From contig NZ_CP154874.1 of assembly GCF_041729615.1 (NCBI RefSeq), forward strand, positions 3,105,001 to 3,169,000: a stretch of DNA of 64,000 nt, written 5' to 3'. The translations under genes were made by a program, and so were the position numbers. This stretch comes from Pseudomonas alcaligenes (GTDB taxonomy: Bacteria > Pseudomonadota > Gammaproteobacteria > Pseudomonadales > Pseudomonadaceae). Each line of letters opens with the position of its first letter. The stretch's first letter is position 1. The notes under the pieces were generated by a model. That model was given only the letters and a program-made list of their open reading frames with translations, ran no database searches and had not been told where the DNA came from. Of this stretch, positions 32,691 to 41,180 are shown piece after piece.

Positions 32691-33785
32691 ATGACTCCTC
32701 TTGAGCGTTATCAGGCCGATCTGAAGCGGCCGGACTTCTTCCACGATGCCGCACAGGAAAACGCCGTGCGTCACCTGCAGCGCCTGTACGACGAGCTGGT
32801 GGCCGACTCCAAGGCGTCCTCCGGGCTGCTCGGCAAGCTGTTCGGCAAGAAGCGCCAGGGGCCGGTCAAGGGCATCTATTTCTGGGGCGGCGTCGGCCGC
32901 GGCAAGACCTACCTGGTCGACACCTTCTTCGATGCGCTGCCCTTCGAGCAGAAGATGCGCACCCACTTCCACCGCTTCATGAAGCGCGTGCACGAGGAAA
33001 TGCGCACCCTCAAGGGCGAGAAGAACCCGCTGACCATCATCGGCAAGCGCTTCGCCGACGAGGCACGGGTGATCTGCTTCGACGAGTTCTTCGTCAGCGA
33101 CATCACCGACGCCATGATCCTCGCCACCCTGTTGGAAGAGCTGTTCAAGAACGGCGTGAGCCTGGTGGCCACCTCCAACATCGTGCCGGACGGCCTGTAC
33201 CGCGACGGCCTGCAGCGCGCGCGTTTCCTGCCGGCCATCGCCCTGCTCAAGCAGCACACCGAGATCGTCAACGTCGACAGCGGCGTGGACTACCGCCTGC
33301 GCGCCCTGGAGCAGGCCGAGCTGTTCCACTTCCCGCTGGACGCCGAGGCCGAGATCAGCCTGGAGAAGAGCTTCCGCAGCCTGCTGCCGGAGCACTGCCA
33401 GGTGGAAGAGAACAAGACGCTGATGATCGAGAACCGCCCGATCGTGGCGCGCAAGGAGGGCGACGACATCGCCTGGTTCGATTTCCGCGAGCTGTGCGAC
33501 GGCCCGCGCAGCCAGAACGACTACATCGAGCTGGGCAAGATCTACCACGCGGTGATCCTGTCCAACGTCGAGCAGATGAGCGTAGCCAAGGACGACATGG
33601 CGCGGCGCTTCATCAACCTTGTGGACGAGTTCTACGACCGCAACGTCAAGCTGATCATCTCCGCCGAGGTGGAGCTGAAGGATCTGTACAGCGGCGGCCG
33701 GCTGAACTTCGAGTTCCAGCGCACCCTCAGCCGTCTGCTGGAGATGCAGTCGCACGAGTTCCTCTCGCGTCCGCACAAACCCTGA
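32691..33785 (+). CDS. zapE: cell division ATPase ZapE
   Basis: ZapE is an AFG1-family AAA+ ATPase that joins the constricting Z-ring late in division and is thought to destabilise FtsZ polymers. The 364-residue protein has Walker A GGVGRGKT at 66-73 and a Walker B region ICFDEFFVSD. The length matches the family. It lies alone between two terminators, after trpS. Confidence 0.95.
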   Translation: MTPLERYQADLKRPDFFHDAAQENAVRHLQRLYDELVADSKASSGLLGKLFGKKRQGPVKGIYFWGGVGRGKTYLVDTFFDALPFEQKMRTHFHRFMKRVHEEMRTLKGEKNPLTIIGKRFADEARVICFDEFFVSDITDAMILATLLEELFKNGVSLVATSNIVPDGLYRDGLQRARFLPAIALLKQHTEIVNVDSGVDYRLRALEQAELFHFPLDAEAEISLEKSFRSLLPEHCQVEENKTLMIENRPIVARKEGDDIAWFDFRELCDGPRSQNDYIELGKIYHAVILSNVEQMSVAKDDMARRFINLVDEFYDRNVKLIISAEVELKDLYSGGRLNFEFQRTLSRLLEMQSHEFLSRPHKP

Positions 33786-33804
33786 GTTGGCAGGCTCGGA
33801 CACG

Positions 33805-33832
33805 AAAAGGGCTGCCCACGGGCAGCCCTTTT
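33805..33832. terminator. bidirectional terminator between zapE and the AraC-type gene
   Basis: AAAAGGGCTGCC-CAC-GGGCAGCCCTTTT, a strong symmetric hairpin with A- and T-tracts, lies between convergent genes. Confidence 0.9.
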
Positions 33833-33867
33833 GCGTTTCAGGCGGCTTGCGCTCAGGTGGCCTGCAC

Positions 33868-34851
33868 TCAGGCGCCTTCCTTGTGCTGGAACTGCCTGCG
33901 GTACTGGTTCGGCGACAGCTCGGCGTGCTGGCGGAACAGGCGGGCGAAGAAGCTGGCGTCGTCGTAGCCGACCTCGTAGCTGATGGTCTTGATGCTCTTG
34001 CGGGTGGAGGAGAGCAGGCCCTTGGCCGTTTCGATGCGCAGGCGCTGCAGGTAGTGCAGCGGCTTGTCGCCGGTCGCCGCCTGGAAGCGCCGCATGAAGT
34101 TGCGGATGCTCATGCCGTGTTGGCGCGCCACGTCCTCGATGCGGAACTTCTCGGCGAAATGCTCTTCCAGCCACTGTTGCACCTGCAGGATGGCCACGTC
34201 CTGGTGCAGCTTCTGCCCGCCGAAGCCGATGCGCCCCGGGCTGTAGCTGCGCTGGGTCTCGTAGAGGATGTCGCGCGCCACGCCCTGGGCGATGCCGGCG
34301 CCGCAGTAGCGTTCGATCAGGTAGATGTAGAGGTCGCAGGCCGAGGTGACGCCGCCGGCGCAGTACAGGTTGTCGGCGTCCGACAGGTGTTTTTCCTGGT
34401 TGAGCAGCACCCTGGGGAAGCGCTCGGCGAACTCGCGGAAGAATCGCCAGTAGGTGGTCGCCTCCTTGCCGTCGAGCAGTCCGGCCTGGGCCATCCAGAA
34501 CACGCCGGTGGCCTCGCCGCAGATGGCGCTACCGGCGGCATGGCGCTCGCGCAGCCAGGGAATCACCTGCGGGTAGCGCTGGCAGAGGACGTCGAAATCG
34601 CCCCAGAAGGCCGGCAGTATGATCACCTCGGCGTCGTCCAGGGTGCCGTCCACCGGGATCAGCGCCTCGCTGAAACTGGTCACCGCCAGGCCGTCCGGGC
34701 TGAGCACGCGGATCTGGAAGGCCGAGCCGGCGCCCAGGCCCTGCTGCTTGCCGTGGCGCATCCCGGCCATGTGGAAGAAGTCGCGGGCCTGCATCAGGGT
34801 GGCGGCGAACACGCCGTCGGTGGCGAGTATGGCGATGCGTGTGGGCGGCAT
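33868..34851 (-). CDS. GlxA family AraC-type transcriptional regulator
   Basis: This 327-residue regulator joins an N-terminal DJ-1/PfpI-like sensor domain (about 5-185) to a C-terminal AraC helix-turn-helix pair (about 225-322). The sensor part includes a cysteine in the nucleophile-elbow region SAICGEATGVF, and the DNA-binding part has the typical RRFQAATGDKPLHYLQRLR. GlxA-type regulators often control catabolism of amines and amino acids and activate a neighbouring divergent gene. Here that gene is the acyl-CoA dehydrogenase, so it is the natural candidate target. The ligand is unknown. Confidence 0.9.
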   Translation of the reverse strand: MPPTRIAILATDGVFAATLMQARDFFHMAGMRHGKQQGLGAGSAFQIRVLSPDGLAVTSFSEALIPVDGTLDDAEVIILPAFWGDFDVLCQRYPQVIPWLRERHAAGSAICGEATGVFWMAQAGLLDGKEATTYWRFFREFAERFPRVLLNQEKHLSDADNLYCAGGVTSACDLYIYLIERYCGAGIAQGVARDILYETQRSYSPGRIGFGGQKLHQDVAILQVQQWLEEHFAEKFRIEDVARQHGMSIRNFMRRFQAATGDKPLHYLQRLRIETAKGLLSSTRKSIKTISYEVGYDDASFFARLFRQHAELSPNQYRRQFQHKEGA

Positions 34852-34965
34852 GGTTGTTGTTCTTGTAGGTGGTTAAATGGTCATGGCGTGGCTGGATCGT
34901 CTTATTTTTTGTCGCATGTGTCCAGTGCCCCCGGGGCGGTCCCTGGCCTAGAGTGGAGGCATCCG

Positions 34966-34989
34966 ATGACCACTCAGACACAGGTGTAA
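34966..34989 (+). CDS. possible 7-codon leader ORF upstream of acyl-CoA dehydrogenase
   Basis: A 7-codon ORF, MTTQTQV, starts at an ATG with a strong GGAGG site six bases upstream and ends two bases before the dehydrogenase ATG in another frame. The dehydrogenase itself has only AGGTG, which lies inside this small ORF. The arrangement suits translational coupling. Expression is not shown. Confidence 0.4.
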   Translation: MTTQTQV

Positions 34990-34991
34990 CA

Positions 34992-36128
34992 ATGATTCCA
35001 AGAACCCTGTTCAGCTCCGAGCACGAGCTGTTCCGCGAGTCCGTCCGCAAGTTCTTCGAGCAGGAGGCGGTGCCCTTCCATGCCCAGTGGGAGAAGGACG
35101 GCCACATCGACCGCGCCCTGTGGAACAAGGCCGGCGAGGCCGGCATGCTCTGCTCGCACATCCCCGAGGAGTATGGCGGCATGGGCGCCGACTTCCTCTA
35201 CAGCGCCGTGGTGATCGAGGAGCAGTCGCGCCTGGGCCTGTCCGGCGTGGGCTTCTCCCTGCACTCGGACATCGTCGCGCCCTACATCCTCCACTACGGC
35301 ACGGAAGAGCAGAAGCTGCACTACCTGCCCAAGCTGGTCAGCGGCGAGCTGGTCACCGCCATCGCCATGACCGAGCCGGGCACCGGCTCCGATCTGCAGG
35401 GAGTGAAGACCACCGCCGTGCTGGACGGCGACGAGTACGTGATCAACGGCTCCAAGACCTTCATCACCAACGGCTGGCTGGCCGACCTGGTGATCGTCGT
35501 GGCCAAGACCGATGCCAAGGCCGGCGCCAAGGGCATCAGCCTGTTCCTGGTGGATGCCAAGACGCCCGGTTTCTCCAAGGGCAAGCGCCTGGAAAAGGTT
35601 GGCATGAAGGCGCAGGACACCTCCGAGCTGTTCTTCCAGGACGTGCGCATTCCCAAGGCCAACTTGCTGGGCAAGGAGGGCATGGGCTTCGTTTACCTGA
35701 TGCAGGAACTGCCGCAGGAGCGCCTGACCGTCGGTGTTGGTGCCATCGCCTCGGCCGAGGCGGCGCTGAAGTGGACGCTGGACTACACCCGCGAGCGCAA
35801 GGCCTTCGGCCGCCCGGTGGCGGATTTCCAGAACACCCGCTTCAAGCTGGCCGAGATGGCCACCGAGATCCAGGTCGGTCGCGTGTTCGTCGATCGCTGC
35901 CTGGAGCTACACCTGAATAAGAAGCTCGATGTGCCGACCGCGGCCATGCTCAAGTACTGGGGCACCGACCTGCAGTGCAAGGTGATCGACGAGTGCGTGC
36001 AGCTGCACGGCGGCTACGGATACATGTGGGAATATCCGATCGCCCGCGCCTGGGCCGACTCGCGGGTGCAGCGCATCTACGCCGGCACCAACGAGATCAT
36101 GAAGGAAATCATCAGCCGCGCCCTGTAA
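34992..36128 (+). CDS. acyl-CoA dehydrogenase
   Basis: This is a 378-residue FAD-dependent acyl-CoA dehydrogenase, oxidising an acyl-CoA to its enoyl form and passing electrons to ETF. Family signatures are visible as AMTEPGTGSDLQG (flavin and substrate loop) and the late QLHGGYGYMWEYP. The C-terminal motif reads RIYAGTNEIMKEI, with Ala where medium- and short-chain enzymes carry the catalytic Glu of YEGT. This resembles the long-chain type, where the base lies on another helix, so chain length or branching of the substrate is open. The start ATG giving MIPRTLFSS follows a possible leader ORF. Confidence 0.93.
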   Translation: MIPRTLFSSEHELFRESVRKFFEQEAVPFHAQWEKDGHIDRALWNKAGEAGMLCSHIPEEYGGMGADFLYSAVVIEEQSRLGLSGVGFSLHSDIVAPYILHYGTEEQKLHYLPKLVSGELVTAIAMTEPGTGSDLQGVKTTAVLDGDEYVINGSKTFITNGWLADLVIVVAKTDAKAGAKGISLFLVDAKTPGFSKGKRLEKVGMKAQDTSELFFQDVRIPKANLLGKEGMGFVYLMQELPQERLTVGVGAIASAEAALKWTLDYTRERKAFGRPVADFQNTRFKLAEMATEIQVGRVFVDRCLELHLNKKLDVPTAAMLKYWGTDLQCKVIDECVQLHGGYGYMWEYPIARAWADSRVQRIYAGTNEIMKEIISRAL

Positions 36129-36142
36129 GGCTGGCAGATGCG

Positions 36143-36169
36143 AAAAGCCCGGCTCTGGCCGGGCTTTTT
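36143..36169. terminator. bidirectional terminator after acyl-CoA dehydrogenase
   Basis: AAAAGCCCGG-CTCTGG-CCGGGCTTTTT lies between the convergent dehydrogenase and aldo/keto reductase genes. Confidence 0.9.
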
Positions 36170-36172
36170 CGT

Positions 36173-37210
36173 TCAGGGTGCCGGGTTGGGCTGTTCGCGG
36201 TGGATCGCCTCGATGGCGGCCAGCAGTTCCTCGCTCAGCTCCAGGCTGAGACTGCCCAGGTTGCTCTCCAGTTGCTCCAGGCTGGTGGCACCGATGATGT
36301 TGCTGGTGACGAAGGGCTGCCGGGTGACGAAGGCCAGGGCCATCTGCGCCGGGTCCAGGCCATGCTCCTTGGCCAGCGTCACGTAGCGGCTGCAGGCGGC
36401 GATGGCCTGCGGGTTGGTGTAGCGGGCGAAGCGGCTGAACAGGGTGATGCGCGCGTTGGCCGGGCGGGCGCCGTTCTCGTACTTGCCGGTGAGCATGCCG
36501 AAGGCCAGTGGCGAGTAGGCCAGCAGGCCGCACTGTTCGCGCATCGCTACCTCGGCCAGGCCGACCTCGAAGCTGCGGTTGAGCAGGTTGTAGGGGTTCT
36601 GGATCGACACTGCGCGCGGCAGGCCCAGGCTGTCGGCCAGTTGCAGGTATTTCATCGCGCCCCAGGCCGTCTCGTTGGACAGCCCGATGTGGCGGATCTT
36701 GCCGGCCTGCACCTGCTCGCCGAGCACCTCCAGGGTTTCCTGCAGCGGGGTGAAGTCCTGTTCCTGGTGGCGATAGCCGAGTTGGCCGAAGAAATTGGTG
36801 CTGCGCTCGGGCCAGTGCAGCTGGTAGAGGTCGATCCAGTCGGTCTGCAGACGCTTGAGGCTGTCGTCCAGCGCCGCGACTATGTGTCGGCGGTTGTGCT
36901 TCAGCTGGCCGCCGCGGATGTAGTCGATGCCGTTGCCGGGGCCGGCCACCTTGCTCGCCAGGACCCAGTCGGCGCGGTTACCGCGGGCTTTGAAGTAGTT
37001 GCCGATGATGCGTTCGGTGGCGCCGTAGGTATCGCGGCGCGGCGGCACCGGGTACATCTCGGCGGTATCGAGGAAGTTGATGCCGCAGGCCCTGGCGCGG
37101 TCGATCTGGGCGAAGCCCTCGGCCTCGCTGTTCTGTTCGCCCCAGGTCATGCTGCCCAGGCACAGGGCGCTGACCTGCAGATCGCTGCGGCCCAGTTGGC
37201 GATATTCCAT
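36173..37210 (-). CDS. aldo/keto reductase (Tas-like)
   Basis: This is a 345-residue NADPH-dependent aldo/keto reductase with a TIM-barrel pattern. Catalytic positions are visible as FLDTAEMY (Asp and Tyr), the Lys of VLASKVAGP and the His of YQLHWPE. It resembles E. coli Tas, whose true substrate is unsettled. The start has AGGAG at a good distance. It lies divergent from rplM and convergent to the acyl-CoA dehydrogenase. Confidence 0.92.
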   Translation of the reverse strand: MEYRQLGRSDLQVSALCLGSMTWGEQNSEAEGFAQIDRARACGINFLDTAEMYPVPPRRDTYGATERIIGNYFKARGNRADWVLASKVAGPGNGIDYIRGGQLKHNRRHIVAALDDSLKRLQTDWIDLYQLHWPERSTNFFGQLGYRHQEQDFTPLQETLEVLGEQVQAGKIRHIGLSNETAWGAMKYLQLADSLGLPRAVSIQNPYNLLNRSFEVGLAEVAMREQCGLLAYSPLAFGMLTGKYENGARPANARITLFSRFARYTNPQAIAACSRYVTLAKEHGLDPAQMALAFVTRQPFVTSNIIGATSLEQLESNLGSLSLELSEELLAAIEAIHREQPNPAP

Positions 37211-37299
37211 GTGCTGCTCCTCGGTTCAAGCGCAAAGGCCAAGCATAAAGCAGGTTGCTATTTCTGCAGCAATCGGCATAATTCCGCGGCTTTCTCGGC

Positions 37300-37344
37300 G
37301 GGGATGCCTAGCCTGTTCGAGAAGGAAGGTGGGGATGCCTAGCC
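37300..37344. repeat. pair of 14-bp direct repeats upstream of rplM
   Basis: GGGGATGCCTAGCC occurs at 37300-37313 and again at 37331-37344, with starts 31 bases apart, close to three helical turns. Both copies lie about 100 bases before the rplM promoter in the gap between the divergent aldo/keto reductase and rplM. The function is unknown. Confidence 0.6.
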
Positions 37345-37408
37345 CACCGAACCCCCGCCGTAGCGGACGCGCTGACCCGAGCCCCCGACAGCGTCTGTTT
37401 CCGGCTGT

Positions 37409-37425
37409 CTTTGACCTTGTCAAAG
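37409..37425. promoter_or_regulatory. palindrome overlapping the rplM -35
   Basis: CTTTGAC and GTCAAAG flank a CTT centre, a perfect 7-3-7 inverted repeat. Its right half includes the -35 hexamer of the rplM promoter. A protein bound here would be expected to affect transcription. Confidence 0.45.
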
Positions 37426-37445
37426 CAAGCACTATTCAGTAAGAT
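37417..37445 (+). promoter_or_regulatory. sigma-70 type promoter of rplM-rpsI
   Basis: TTGTCA (37417-37422) and TAAGAT (37440-37445) are separated by 17 bases. The expected start near 37452 leaves about 35 bases of leader, ending in a short purine-poor stretch before the ATG. Confidence 0.6.
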
Positions 37446-37486
37446 CCGCCGTCTTATTTTCAGGGCGGCCCCTGAGGCTATAGCGA

Positions 37487-37915
37487 ATGAAGACTTTTAC
37501 TGCAAAACCGGAAACTGTTAAGCGCGACTGGTACGTCGTCGACGCTGCAGGTCAGACCCTGGGTCGTCTGGCCACCGAAATCGCCAGCCGTCTGCGCGGC
37601 AAGCACAAGCCGGAATACACCCCGCACGTTGACACCGGCGACTACATCGTCGTGATCAACGCCGAGCAGGTGCGTGTCACCGGCGCCAAGACCAGCGACA
37701 AGATGTACTACTCGCACTCCGGCTTCCCGGGCGGCATCAAGGAAATCAGCTTCGAGAAGCTGATCGCCAAGGCCCCCGAGCGCGTGATCGAGACCGCGGT
37801 CAAGGGCATGCTGCCGAAGAACCCGCTGGGTCGCGACATGTATCGCAAGCTGAAGGTGTACAAGGGTGCCAACCACCCGCACACCGCTCAGCAGCCCCAA
37901 GAACTGAAGATTTAA
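37487..37915 (+). CDS. rplM: 50S ribosomal protein L13
   Basis: L13 is an early-assembling 50S protein. The 142-residue length and the sequence from [19 protein letters not shown] through [17 protein letters not shown] are typical. In E. coli, L13 represses its own operon at the mRNA leader. Here the leader is short and I do not see an obvious copy of that structure. rpsI follows after 14 bases. Confidence 0.99.
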   Translation: MKTFTAKPETVKRDWYVVDAAGQTLGRLATEIASRLRGKHKPEYTPHVDTGDYIVVINAEQVRVTGAKTSDKMYYSHSGFPGGIKEISFEKLIAKAPERVIETAVKGMLPKNPLGRDMYRKLKVYKGANHPHTAQQPQELKI

Positions 37916-37929
37916 CGGAATAGTTCATT

Positions 37930-38322
37930 ATGTCGGCGACTCAAAACTACGGCACTGGCCGTCGCAAGACCGCAACCGCGCGCGTATTCCTGCGCCCGGG
38001 TACTGGCAAGATCTCCATCAACAATCGCAGCCTGGATAACTTCTTCGGCCGCGAGACCGCTCGCATGGTCGTGCGTCAGCCGCTGGAGCTGACCGAGACC
38101 ACCGAGAAGTTCGACATCTACGTCACCGTGCTCGGTGGTGGTGTCAGCGGCCAGGCCGGTGCCATCCGTCACGGCATCACCCGCGCCCTGATCGAGTACG
38201 ACGAGAGCCTGCGCAGCCCGCTGCGTAAAGCCGGTTACGTCACTCGTGACGCCCGTGAAGTCGAGCGTAAGAAAGTGGGTCTGCGCAAAGCGCGTAAGCG
38301 TCCGCAGTACTCCAAGCGTTAA
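37930..38322 (+). CDS. rpsI: 30S ribosomal protein S9
   Basis: S9 is a 130-residue 30S protein whose C-terminal tail reaches the P-site tRNA. That tail is visible as [17 protein letters not shown], ending in the conserved Lys-Arg. It forms a two-gene operon with rplM and ends at a strong terminator. Confidence 0.99.
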   Translation: MSATQNYGTGRRKTATARVFLRPGTGKISINNRSLDNFFGRETARMVVRQPLELTETTEKFDIYVTVLGGGVSGQAGAIRHGITRALIEYDESLRSPLRKAGYVTRDAREVERKKVGLRKARKRPQYSKR

Positions 38323-38341
38323 TTCGCTGCTACGTTCAAAG

Positions 38342-38376
38342 GCGCCCAGTTTCCTGTTGGAACTGGGCGTTTTTTA
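38342..38376 (+). terminator. intrinsic terminator after rpsI
   Basis: An 11-bp stem of CGCCCAGTTTC against GGAACTGGGCG (one G-T pair) is followed by six T, 20 bases after the rpsI stop. Confidence 0.92.
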
Positions 38377-38533
38377 TTGTGCCGGTTTTTCTCTGCGACA
38401 ACCTGTCGCATTGGTGAAAAGCCCGATTTGCAAGGCCTGCGACCATTTTGTATCCGGTAATTACCTTGTCAGAAAAGGGGCTTTTCTTTACCATTCGGCA
38501 AATTTTGTGCGGCCCGATTTATTACTTAGTAGA

Positions 38534-38549
38534 GGCCTGACAACAGGCC
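38534..38549 (+). promoter_or_regulatory. small stem-loop in the petA leader
   Basis: GGCCTG-ACAA-CAGGCC is a perfect 6-bp stem with a 4-base loop, 24 bases before the petA ATG and just upstream of its ribosome site (GGGAG). It could stabilise the bc1 mRNA or mark its 5' end. Confidence 0.4.
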
Positions 38550-38573
38550 ACAAAGCTGATGGGAGACGACTGA

Positions 38574-39167
38574 ATGAGCAATGACGGCGTGAATGCAGGC
38601 CGGCGTCGCTTCCTGGTGGCGGCCACCTCGGTGGTCGGCGCTGCCGGAGCGGTGGGTGCTGCGACTCCGTTCGTGGGGTCATGGTTCCCCAGTGCCAAGG
38701 CCAAGGCGGCTGGTGCACCGGTGAAAGTGAATATCGCCAAGGTCGAACCCGGCCAGCAGATGGTTGCCGAATGGCGCGGTCAGCCGGTGTTCATCGTGCG
38801 CCGCACCGAGGAAATCCTGGCCAACCTGGCCAAGATCGAGGGCAGCGTTGCCGATCCCGAGTCCGCCGCCTCCGTGCAGCCGGACTATGTCGACAAGAAG
38901 AACCGCTCGATCAAGCCGGAAATCCTGGTGCTGGTCGGCCTGTGCACCCACCTGGGTTGCTCGCCGTCCTTCCGTCCGGAAGTGGCGCCGGCGGATATGG
39001 GGCCGGACTGGGTCGGTGGTTACTTCTGCCCCTGCCACGGCTCGCGCTATGACATGGCCGGTCGTGTCTACAAGGCCCAGCCCGCGCCGCTGAACCTGCC
39101 GGTTCCGCCGCATTCCTACGAGTCCGATGAGATCATGATCATCGGCGTGGACCAGGAGAAAGCATGA
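38574..39167 (+). CDS. petA: ubiquinol-cytochrome c reductase Rieske iron-sulfur subunit
   Basis: This is the Rieske 2Fe-2S protein of the bc1 complex, 197 residues. It has a twin-arginine-type N-terminus, GRRRFLVAATS, followed by one membrane helix, which suits Tat-dependent insertion. Cluster ligands are in CTHLGC (C124, H126) and CPCHGS (C152, H155). C129 and C154 are placed for the stabilising disulfide. Its stop overlaps the petB start. Confidence 0.98.
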   Translation: MSNDGVNAGRRRFLVAATSVVGAAGAVGAATPFVGSWFPSAKAKAAGAPVKVNIAKVEPGQQMVAEWRGQPVFIVRRTEEILANLAKIEGSVADPESAASVQPDYVDKKNRSIKPEILVLVGLCTHLGCSPSFRPEVAPADMGPDWVGGYFCPCHGSRYDMAGRVYKAQPAPLNLPVPPHSYESDEIMIIGVDQEKA

Positions 39168-40378
39168 TGGAAAAATTCATGGCCTGGATCGATGCGCGCT
39201 TCCCCGCGACCAAGATGTGGGAAGACCATCTGAGCAAGTACTACGCCCCGAAGAACTTCAACTTCTTCTATTTCTTCGGTTCGCTGGCCCTGCTGGTGCT
39301 GGTTAACCAGATCCTCACCGGCATCTGGCTGACCATGAGCTTCACCCCGTCCGCCGAGGAGGCCTTCGCCTCCGTCGAGTACATCATGCGCGACGTGGAG
39401 TACGGCTGGATCATCCGCTACCTGCACTCCACCGGTGCCTCCGCGTTCTTCGTGGTGGTCTACCTGCACATGTTCCGCGGCCTGCTCTACGGCTCCTATC
39501 AGAAGCCGCGCGAGCTGGTGTGGATCTTCGGCATGCTGATCTACCTGTGCCTGATGGCCGAAGCCTTCATGGGCTACCTGCTGCCGTGGGGTCAGATGTC
39601 CTACTGGGGTGCCCAGGTGATCATCTCGCTGTTCGGTGCCATCCCGGTGATCGGCGATGACCTGACCCAGTGGATCCGTGGTGACTACCTGATTTCCGGC
39701 ATCACCCTGAACCGCTTCTTCGCCCTGCACGTGATCGCCCTGCCGATCGTCCTGCTCGGCCTGGTCGTGCTGCACATCCTGGCACTGCACGAAGTAGGTT
39801 CGAACAACCCCGATGGTGTGGACATCAAGAAGAACAAGGACGCCAACGGCGTACCGGTCGACGGCATCGCCTTCCACCCGTACTACACCGTGAAGGACAT
39901 CGTCGGTGTGGTGGTCTTCCTGTTCGTGTTCTGCGCCGTGGTGTTCTTCTTCCCGGAGATGGGCGGCTACTTCCTGGAGAAGCCGAATTTCGAGCAGGCC
40001 AACCCGTTCAAGACCCCGGCTCACATCGCCCCGGTTTGGTACTTCACCCCCTTCTACGCCATCCTGCGCGCCGTGCCGGACAAGCTGCTGGGTGTGATCG
40101 CCATGGGCGCGGCCATCGCCATCCTGTTCGTGCTGCCGTGGCTCGACCGTAGCCCGGTCAAATCCATGCGCTACAAGGGCTGGATGAGCAAGATCTGGCT
40201 GGTGATCTTCTGCGTGTCCTTCGTGATCCTCGGCGTGCTGGGCGTGCTGGCACCGACCCCGGGTCGTACCCTGCTGTCGCAGATCTGCACCGCGCTGTAT
40301 TTCGCCTACTTCATCCTGATGCCGTTCTACACCCGGATGGAGAAGACTAAACCGGTTCCGGAAAGGGTGACTGGCTGA
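39164..40378 (+). CDS. petB: ubiquinol-cytochrome c reductase cytochrome b
   Basis: This is cytochrome b of the bc1 complex, with two haems and the quinol sites, 404 residues and about eight membrane helices. Haem-binding histidines lie in LHSTGASAFFVVVYLHMFRG and FALHVIALPIVLLGLVVLH, and the Qo-site PEWY-type motif reads PVWYFTP. Two adjacent ATGs allow a start one codon later. It overlaps petA by four bases and petC by one base. Confidence 0.98.
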   Translation: MMEKFMAWIDARFPATKMWEDHLSKYYAPKNFNFFYFFGSLALLVLVNQILTGIWLTMSFTPSAEEAFASVEYIMRDVEYGWIIRYLHSTGASAFFVVVYLHMFRGLLYGSYQKPRELVWIFGMLIYLCLMAEAFMGYLLPWGQMSYWGAQVIISLFGAIPVIGDDLTQWIRGDYLISGITLNRFFALHVIALPIVLLGLVVLHILALHEVGSNNPDGVDIKKNKDANGVPVDGIAFHPYYTVKDIVGVVVFLFVFCAVVFFFPEMGGYFLEKPNFEQANPFKTPAHIAPVWYFTPFYAILRAVPDKLLGVIAMGAAIAILFVLPWLDRSPVKSMRYKGWMSKIWLVIFCVSFVILGVLGVLAPTPGRTLLSQICTALYFAYFILMPFYTRMEKTKPVPERVTG

Positions 40379-41160
40379 TGAAGAAGCTATTTGCTGCATT
40401 TGTGTTCGCTGCTCTGCCGGCTTTCTCGCTGGCCGCAGGTGGGGTTGAATATCCGCTGGACAAGGTGGATATCGACCTGACCGACAAGGCCGCCATGCAG
40501 GACGGTGCGCGCACCTTCGCCAACTACTGCATGGGCTGCCACAGTGCCAAGTTCCAGCGCTACGAGCGCGTGGCCAAGGACCTGGGCATCCCGGAAGAGC
40601 TGATGATGGAGAACCTGGTGTTCACCGGCGCCAAGATCGGTGATCACATGAAGATCGGCATGCAGCCCGAAGACGCCAAGGTCTGGTTCGGTGCCGCCCC
40701 GCCCGACCTGACCCTGGTGGCGCGCGTGCGTGGCACCGACTGGCTGTACACCTACCTGCGCACCTTCTACGAGGACCCGACTCGTCCGCTGGGTGCCAAC
40801 AACAAGGTGTTCCCGAACGTCGGCATGCCCAACGTGCTGGTCGGCCTGCAGGGTCGCCAGGTCATCGGCTGCAAGCAGGTTCAGGTGGTCGAGGATGGCA
40901 AGAAGCAGTACGACCCGCTGACCGGTGCGCCCATCACCCATGAGGCCTGCGATCAGCTGACCGTGGTGCCGGAAACCGGCAAGCTGAGCGAGGCCGAGTT
41001 CGACGAGAAGATTCACAACCTGGTGACCTTCCTCGCCTACTCGGCCAACCCGGTCAAGCTGGAGAGCCAGCGCATCGGTACCTATGTACTGCTGTACCTG
41101 GCCTTCTTCTTCGTGTTCGCCTACCTGCTGAAGCGCGAATACTGGAAGGACGTGCACTGA
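40378..41160 (+). CDS. petC: ubiquinol-cytochrome c reductase cytochrome c1
   Basis: Cytochrome c1 passes electrons from the Rieske centre to soluble cytochrome c. The 260-residue precursor has a signal peptide ending FSLAA, the haem c motif CMGCH (C51, C54, H55) and a C-terminal membrane anchor, LLYLAFFFVFAYLL, followed by positive residues. It is the last pet gene, and a 13-bp perfect-stem terminator follows. Confidence 0.98.
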   Translation: MKKLFAAFVFAALPAFSLAAGGVEYPLDKVDIDLTDKAAMQDGARTFANYCMGCHSAKFQRYERVAKDLGIPEELMMENLVFTGAKIGDHMKIGMQPEDAKVWFGAAPPDLTLVARVRGTDWLYTYLRTFYEDPTRPLGANNKVFPNVGMPNVLVGLQGRQVIGCKQVQVVEDGKKQYDPLTGAPITHEACDQLTVVPETGKLSEAEFDEKIHNLVTFLAYSANPVKLESQRIGTYVLLYLAFFFVFAYLLKREYWKDVH

Positions 41161-41180
41161 TACCCCGCGTTACCGCTGTC

